DNA of 64,000 nucleotides, taken from Alviniconcha marisindica. Taxonomy: Eukaryota; Mollusca; Gastropoda; Provannidae. The notes below the pieces were generated by a model. The model searched no databases and was not told the DNA's origin. It worked only from the letters and a program-made list of their open reading frames with translations. The stretch covers positions 165,001 through 229,000 of the forward strand of contig JABMCL010001430.1 of NCBI GenBank assembly GCA_018857735.1, read 5' to 3'. How positions within the stretch are numbered: position 1 is the stretch's first letter; each line of letters begins with the position of its first letter. The translations under genes and the position numbers were made by a program. This document shows positions 58,828-64,000 of this stretch, piece by piece.

Positions 58828-58990
58828 TGATTCAAACACTGACATAAGAGGTTCAGAAGAACGCTATTAGGGCAAGACAAAACCAGCAAATTGTCGGGCT
58901 AATCTCCTTCGTCAAGCTACAAAAACGACACCTGAATAACAGCTAAACGGTCAAGAACGATGAAAAATGAAGTGAAAAGCTAAACCACTT
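58828..58990 (-). mobile_element. AATAAA-bearing dispersed repeat, copy 3 (minus)
   Basis: Minus strand: taagtggtttagcttttcac, gaccgtttagctgttattca, gtagcttgacgaaggagatt, aatttgctggttttgtcttg, gttcttctgaacctctt. Here the hexamer position reads cctaatag, so the poly(A) signal is lost. A weaker relative lies at 56925-57035 (plus). Confidence 0.72.
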
Positions 58991-59347
58991 AACTGTTTTT
59001 GTTGTTGTTGTTGTTGTTGAGCTGTGTTGTTTTCTTGTCCAGTTTTTGGAAGAATGTTGGCATGACCAACATTCCAACATGTTGGAATGCTTTGATGATT
59101 TATGACTGTCACCTCTCTCCTGGACATGAGCGGACAGCCAAGTTCAATGACCCCCCCCCCCCCACCCCCCTCTCTCTCTCTCTGTCTGTCGAAATTCTCA
59201 CGTATAACGTTTCACTGACTCATTCGTGCCTACATGTATATAAATGATGCCTGTAATATTTATATTTACTCATCAGTAGCTTGGCAAGGACTAGTTTTTG
59301 ACTAAACCTAAACTACAATCCTTGTAAAATAAAGTTTTCGAATTCGA

Positions 59348-59349
<2 letters not shown>

Positions 59350-59401
<52 letters not shown>
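59350..59401. repeat. (CT)n microsatellite
   Basis: About 26 CT units directly before a possible splice acceptor (ggccctccag at 59410-59419). Confidence 0.96.
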
Positions 59402-59404
<3 letters not shown>

Positions 59405-59592
59405 CTCCGGGCCCTCCAGGATTTCATGACCAGCATGAACAAGAACACACTTCTTGGAAATCAGGCCTACGGACCAGTGCCACTGAACCCACAACAGCTT
59501 GAGCTGCGGCCGGTGTCCGGAGTGAGACCGGCCGGAACAGAGCATCAGTGGGGAGCCAGAGAGTGGTGGAAGTGGCCGAGTCAGCCGTTGCC

Positions 59593-59635
59593 ATGGCAGC
59601 GGAATCAATAGCTACAAGCTCGGGGCCTGATTCAA
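59593..59635 (+). CDS. Possible first coding exon (tentative)
   Basis: GCCATGGCAGCGG is an excellent start context, followed by MAAESIATSSGPDS and a donor-like A|GTGAGC at 59636. Upstream GC-rich, non-repetitive sequence (59420-59592) could be leader. I see no downstream exon to join, and the surroundings are low complexity, so this is only a candidate. Confidence 0.22.
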
Positions 59636-59796
59636 GTGAGCGACACCGCGTCGCTCTCACTCTCGCGTCCCGTCCGTAGTCTCGTGCCGCTGACGGAGGT
59701 GTGTGGCTTAGTGAGTGAGACAACTGAGCTACGTTTTTTCTCCCCCCCCCCCCTTTTCCCCCCTTCTTTTTCTTCCCTTGCAGTGTTGCCGATTTT

Positions 59797-59852
<56 letters not shown>

Positions 59853-59870
59853 TGTGTGTGTGTGTGTTCA
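59797..59870. repeat. (GT)n microsatellite
   Basis: GT run with one gagtg break. Confidence 0.96.
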
Positions 59871-60021
59871 ATCGTTGCAAAACAACATTTTTGGAAAGGG
59901 ATTTTTTTGTCTAGTTGTCTTTTTTTCTGGTCCGTCCTTTTCTTTTTCTTTTCTATTCTGTTCTCTTTATTTGTTTATTGTGTGTGTGTGAGTGTTCCTT
60001 ATTGCTACATTTATCGTACTG

Positions 60022-60041
60022 TCTCGTGCGTGCGTGCGTGC

Positions 60042-60118
<77 letters not shown>

Positions 60119-60125
60119 TGTGTGT
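60022..60125. repeat. (GCGT)n and (GT)n microsatellite
   Basis: gtgcgtgcgtgc tetranucleotide repeats passing into GT. A second GT run follows at 60227-60306, preceded by a repeated flank (gtgttccttatattctac at 60123 and 60304). Confidence 0.96.
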
Positions 60126-60236
60126 TCCTTATATTCTACAATTTATCGTACTTTTTGTCCTAGTTTTTGTCTTTTTCGTGTCCGTCCTATCATAGTTGTT
60201 TTTCTTTTGTATTCTCGTGTTTTCTTTAGTGTGTGT

Positions 60237-60307
<71 letters not shown>

Positions 60308-60779
60308 CCTTATATTCTACACTTTACCATACTGGGGAGAGAGAAAAATCTTCCTTTTAGCTGTAACTGTTGATCATCAATAATTTCGATTATTCATTCA
60401 CTGTATGGGAGTATCGCACAGGTGAGGAGGGGGCTGGTGTGTGCGTGTGTTGGGTGGGTGGGGGTGGGGGGGGGGGGGGAGGTCTTCCTACTTAATGCTG
60501 GCTTTAATGAGACGATACAGGCTAAAACAGACAAAGAAAGAAGAAAGAGACGAAAGAAGAAAGATCGATCTTTGCATCGGAGTACAAAATAATATCATTT
60601 TTTTTACAAATTTACAGATCCACTTCTACACTAAATGAACAACAACAAACAAAAAAAAACCACTCACAAAAAAGGCGACAACAAATGTATCCCGGCCCCC
60701 CCCCCCCCCCCCGGCCCCCCCCCTCCCCATAAACACACGTGCGCACTCGCGCAAGCGCACACTAACACACTCACAGACA

Positions 60780-61755
60780 CACGGACAGAGTTGTGTTGGC
60801 AGTGACAGTGAATCAATGTATTGCTGCACGCGCCAGAGTCGCCCCACAGCACCGTTGCCGCGCGGCGATGTCTGCTCTGGCTCCGGCTTGACCGCGCTCC
60901 GTCGTTGTCGCTGTTTAGTGGTGACTGTGGCCACGATGGTGGCGGTGCTGTTGTAGAAGTGTGTGAACTCATCGGTGATTGAAAAGCTGCGCAGACGTGA
61001 CATTGCAGGCGGCACTTCCGGCGTTGCTGTTCTAATAATTATTCGCATTTTTTGGAGCCTGGACCAACCCCGTGTCACTGTTCGTTCAAGTCACCGTTTG
61101 TGCGTCAGGTTGTTGGGCATCGAACACCCCTTGGAGTAAAATGCGCCAATCCAGTGCAATGACCTCGCTGAGTTGTGTCAGCCCAAAGTGATGACGAAAC
61201 CGTGTTATTCGTGCCGGTTTTGGGGAGCTATATTTGGAAGGCGAAAATAAAATAAATAAAATAAAATAAAAAGAATAAAAGGGGGAAAGAAAGAAGAAGA
61301 AAAGTACGCTTGTGTGAGTAAAACGTGAGAGCCGACCGACTGTGAACTAGTTCTGTGACGTAGGCTACTGACTGACCCAATCCCGACGCGAACTTGAGTG
61401 AATTGGATGAAAACTAGCAAAACTACACTTGACGTGCTTCTCGTGGGGCTGGCGTAAGCAAGAAAGCCATACGACTATCGATTATTGACCGCCGTAATCA
61501 TGTTTGTCGCCCGGCCCGATCAACTGCGGCATTGCTGGTCAGTCTAGTCACGGCCCCACCAGCGGCATTCCTGAAGTGGACCGAAGGTCAACACTGTGTG
61601 AGGAGTGAAGGGCCTAACACTGACCGCACTGACCGGCCTGGACTGCACTGTCCTAGGCTCAGTGACCCCCCTCGCAGGTCGATCGTGACTGAGTGACCAG
61701 AAACGGCTTGGACTTGGGTCTGCGTATTTTCTCTCTTGTTTTCTCCCGCAAGGTA
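60780..61755. other. CpG-richer, low-repeat island; possible promoter / non-coding first exon
   Basis: Unlike its surroundings this stretch is complex and CpG-rich (cgccagagtcgccccacagc, ccgcgcggcgatgtctg, ttgtcgcccggcccgatcaa). On the plus strand CCCGCAAG|GTAAGT at 61752 is a near-perfect 5' splice site, which could end a non-coding first exon of a gene running right. A minus frame at 60626-61078 is open for 150 codons but shows no family signature. Confidence 0.3.
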
Positions 61756-61796
61756 AGTAGTTTCGTGACAGATTTACATACAATTGTTTGCTCTTT

Positions 61797-62335
61797 GCCT
61801 CTGTGTGTCTGTGTGTCTGTCTGTCTGTCTCTTCTCTTTGACAGTTGCATTTGGACTCTCTCTCTCTCTCTCCCTCTATGTCTCTGGCTCTGTCTCTCTG
61901 TGTCTGTGACAGTGTTACATTTTGACTGTCTCTGTCTGTCCCTCTGGCGGTGTTACATTTGAACTCTCTCTCACTGTCTCTTTGACAGTGTTACATTTAA
62001 CTCTCTCTGTCTCTGTCTCTCTGTCTTTCTGCCTCTATGTCTGTCTCTGTCTGTCCGTCTGTCTCTCTCTCTCAAACTCACAGTGTTACATTTATACTCT
62101 CTCTCTCTGACAGTGCTACATTTGGACTTTCTCTGACAGTGCTGCCTTTGGACTCTCACACAGTGTCACATTTAGACTCTCTGATAGTGCTGCATTTGGA
62201 CTCTCTGTCACACAGTGTCGCATTTAGTCTCTCTCTGACAGTGTTACATTTGGACTCTCTCTCACCACCCATCCCCTCTCTCCCTCCATCTCCCTCTCCC
62301 TCCCTCTCTCTCTCCCTCCCTCTCTCAGCTCTCTT
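61797..62335. repeat. CT-rich region with repeated 'gacagtgttacatttggact' spacer
   Basis: At least nine copies of gacagtgttacatttggact (with gctgc/tcaca variants) separated by CT/CTGT runs: a microsatellite plus spacer amplified together, as at 1-470 and 55680-56118. Confidence 0.92.
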
Positions 62336-62405
62336 CGTCGTCTCTATGAACCCGTGCTGCTAATATCCAACAACTTGTGTCTGTCGGGGTCGGTCGATCG
62401 GAGGC

Positions 62406-62406
62406 C

Positions 62407-62472
<66 letters not shown>
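62406..62472. repeat. (GT)n microsatellite
   Basis: About 33 GT units. Confidence 0.97.
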
Positions 62473-62474
<2 letters not shown>

Positions 62475-62660
62475 GCCAAGACTAGAAAACTCACCCTGCA
62501 AATATAGTCTGTTAGTCGTCATCATTACTGATCGTGTCGTCATCGCCATTGTAATATCGTCACTTAGTCACTAGATCATCATCGTCATATTTGTAGACAT
62601 CGGTGCGGCCGACAAATCGATCGGTATAAAGACATTCGGGAGTTGAACATTGTAACCAGA

Positions 62661-62795
62661 CTCAAAGCACCGGTTTAGGACGTCCTTCCCTCAACCTCTG
62701 CCACAACTGGTTATGTCACGTGTCTCCGAAATCTCCGTGTCAGCGGACAGTTTTTCGTTGGTGCTCAAAGAGCAGTAAGTTTTGGAAAGTCGACA
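62661..62795 (+). mobile_element. Dispersed repeat (pair with 38929)
   Basis: caaagcaccggtttaggacg, cttccctcaacctctgccac, aactggttatgtc, cagtttttcgttggtgctca, gcagtaagtttt; same block order as 38929-39065. Confidence 0.6.
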
Positions 62796-62910
62796 GCTAA
62801 TGTGTAAGCTTAATACGGGCGGAGTTTTAACTGCTACTACAATATGGTCCGTTTGACTCTCTCTCTCTATCTCCATCTCTCTCTCTCCCTGTGTGTGCGT
62901 GCGTTTTTGC

Positions 62911-62912
<2 letters not shown>

Positions 62913-62980
<68 letters not shown>

Positions 62981-62998
62981 GGTGGTATTAGTGTGTAT

Positions 62999-63031
<33 letters not shown>

Positions 63032-63152
63032 GTGTGTGTGTGTGTGTGTGTGTGTGTTTTGTGTTGCAGTGTGTGGTATTGTGTGTATCAGTGTGTGTTG
63101 TGTGTGTGTGTGTGTGTGTGTTAGTATGTGTGTGTGTGTGTGTGTGTGTGTG

Positions 63153-63201
<49 letters not shown>

Positions 63202-63243
63202 GTGTATCAGTGTGTGTGTGTGTGTGTGTGTGTGTGTTGTGTG

Positions 63244-63315
<72 letters not shown>
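62913..63315. repeat. (GT)n tract with repeated gtatcagtgtg interruptions
   Basis: About 400 bases of GT broken by several gtattagtgtgtatcag or ttgtgtatcag units. All long open frames here are Cys/Val or His/Thr artefacts. Confidence 0.96.
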
Positions 63316-63316
<1 letters not shown>

Positions 63317-63429
63317 TTTTACTTGCGCCCAAGTGTTTCGGTGTTGTTTCAGGCGCCAACGATTTGTTTCAGTTTCTATCTCTAAAACAACAACAAAACA
63401 AAACAAAAACAACAACAACCTGACGAAAA

Positions 63430-64000
63430 AAGCCTGACAAGTCATGTGGCCAAAAATCCTGAGTGACGATTAATGTGGCCAAAAATCCTGGGTGACGAGT
63501 CACGTGGCCAAAAATCTTGAGCAAAGAGTCAAGTGGCCAAAAATCGTGAGTGACGAGTCATGTGGCCAAAAAGCCCGAGTGACGAGTCGTGTGGCCAAAA
63601 AAAGCCCGAGTGACGAGTCGTGTGGCCAAAAAGCCAGAGTGACGAGTCATGTGGCCAAAAATCCTGAAAATCCTGAGTGACAAAATCCTGAGCGACGACT
63701 CAAGTGGCCAAATATCCTGATTGACGAGTTATTTGGCCAGAAATCCTGAGTGACGAGTCGTGTGGCCCAAAAATCCCGAGTGACGAGTTATTTGGCCAAA
63801 AATCCCGAGTGACGAGTTATTTGGCCAAAAATCCCGAGTGACGAGTTACTTGGCCAAAAAAGCCCGAGTGACGAGTTATTTGGCCAAAAATCCCGAGTGA
63901 CGAGTTATTTGGCCAAAAATCTCGAGTGACGAGTTATTTGGCCCAAAAAGCCTGAGTGACGAATTATTTGGCAAAAAAAAAAGAAGGAAAAAAAGCCTGA
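63430..64000. repeat. 29-bp minisatellite running off the right edge
   Basis: About 20 copies of gtgacgagttatttggccaa plus aaatcccga. The left copies read gagtcatgtggcc or gagtcgtgtggcc, the right ones gagttatttggcc, showing two homogenised variants. Some units are 1-3 bp longer through the A run. The array is truncated by the window end. Confidence 0.96.

Noticed and set aside
60626..61078. 150-codon minus-strand open frame (MSRLRSFSITDEFTHFYNST region)
   Set aside because: Complex and GC-rich, so a real exon is possible, but no family is recognised and its 3' part runs into C/G homopolymers; not called as a gene.
62844..63445. Cys/Val and His/Thr open frames of about 190 codons
   Set aside because: Translation of (GT)n/(CA)n tracts.

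Overview
The window is eukaryotic nuclear DNA from an animal. Its split genes, GT-AG introns of 0.3-5 kb, conserved metazoan proteins, SINE/LINE debris and extreme load of simple repeats fit a lophotrochozoan, most likely a gastropod or other mollusc. That placement is inference from composition and repeat style, not from a diagnostic marker. Most of the 64 kb is non-coding; most long open frames are read through microsatellites or minisatellites and are not genes.

Three protein-coding loci can be read. (1) Plus strand, 1662-4046: the last two coding exons of a gene that begins left of the window; the acidic C-terminus loosely recalls taperin/phostensin. (2) Plus strand, 24102-37518: a complete eight-exon SET gene (I2PP2A/TAF-I, NAP-family histone chaperone and PP2A inhibitor), 268 codons, every exon joining in phase, with a likely poly(A) signal at 38169. 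(3) Minus strand, 51526 down to 42161: a complete eight-exon ankyrin-repeat plus SOCS-box (ASB-type) gene, 365 codons, presumed Cullin5-Elongin B/C substrate adaptor. SET and the ASB gene converge tail to tail across about 4 kb of minisatellite DNA. I see no direct functional link between the three proteins.

Layout: 1-0.5 kb CT/CTGT repeats; 1.6-5.1 kb end of the first gene; 5-24 kb intergenic (CT tract, tRNA-derived SINE, 58-bp and 111-bp minisatellites, C-rich and 21-25-bp minisatellites); 24-38 kb SET; 38-42 kb spacer; 42-51.5 kb ASB gene; 51.5-64 kb extremely rich in GT, GA and CT tracts, with SINE copies, a foldback MITE with TA target duplication, weak hints of further exons near 59.6 and 61.7 kb, and a 29-bp minisatellite running off the right edge.

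The most unusual signal is at exon boundaries. In two unrelated genes, three introns begin with tandem arrays whose unit is the end of the preceding coding exon plus its 5' splice site (SET exon 5, about 72-bp unit; ASB exon 3, 61-bp; ASB exon 6, 74-bp, about 25 copies). A fourth array lies on the acceptor side of SET exon 4 (110-111-bp unit containing the 3' splice site and the exon start). These introns therefore carry ladders of duplicate splice sites.
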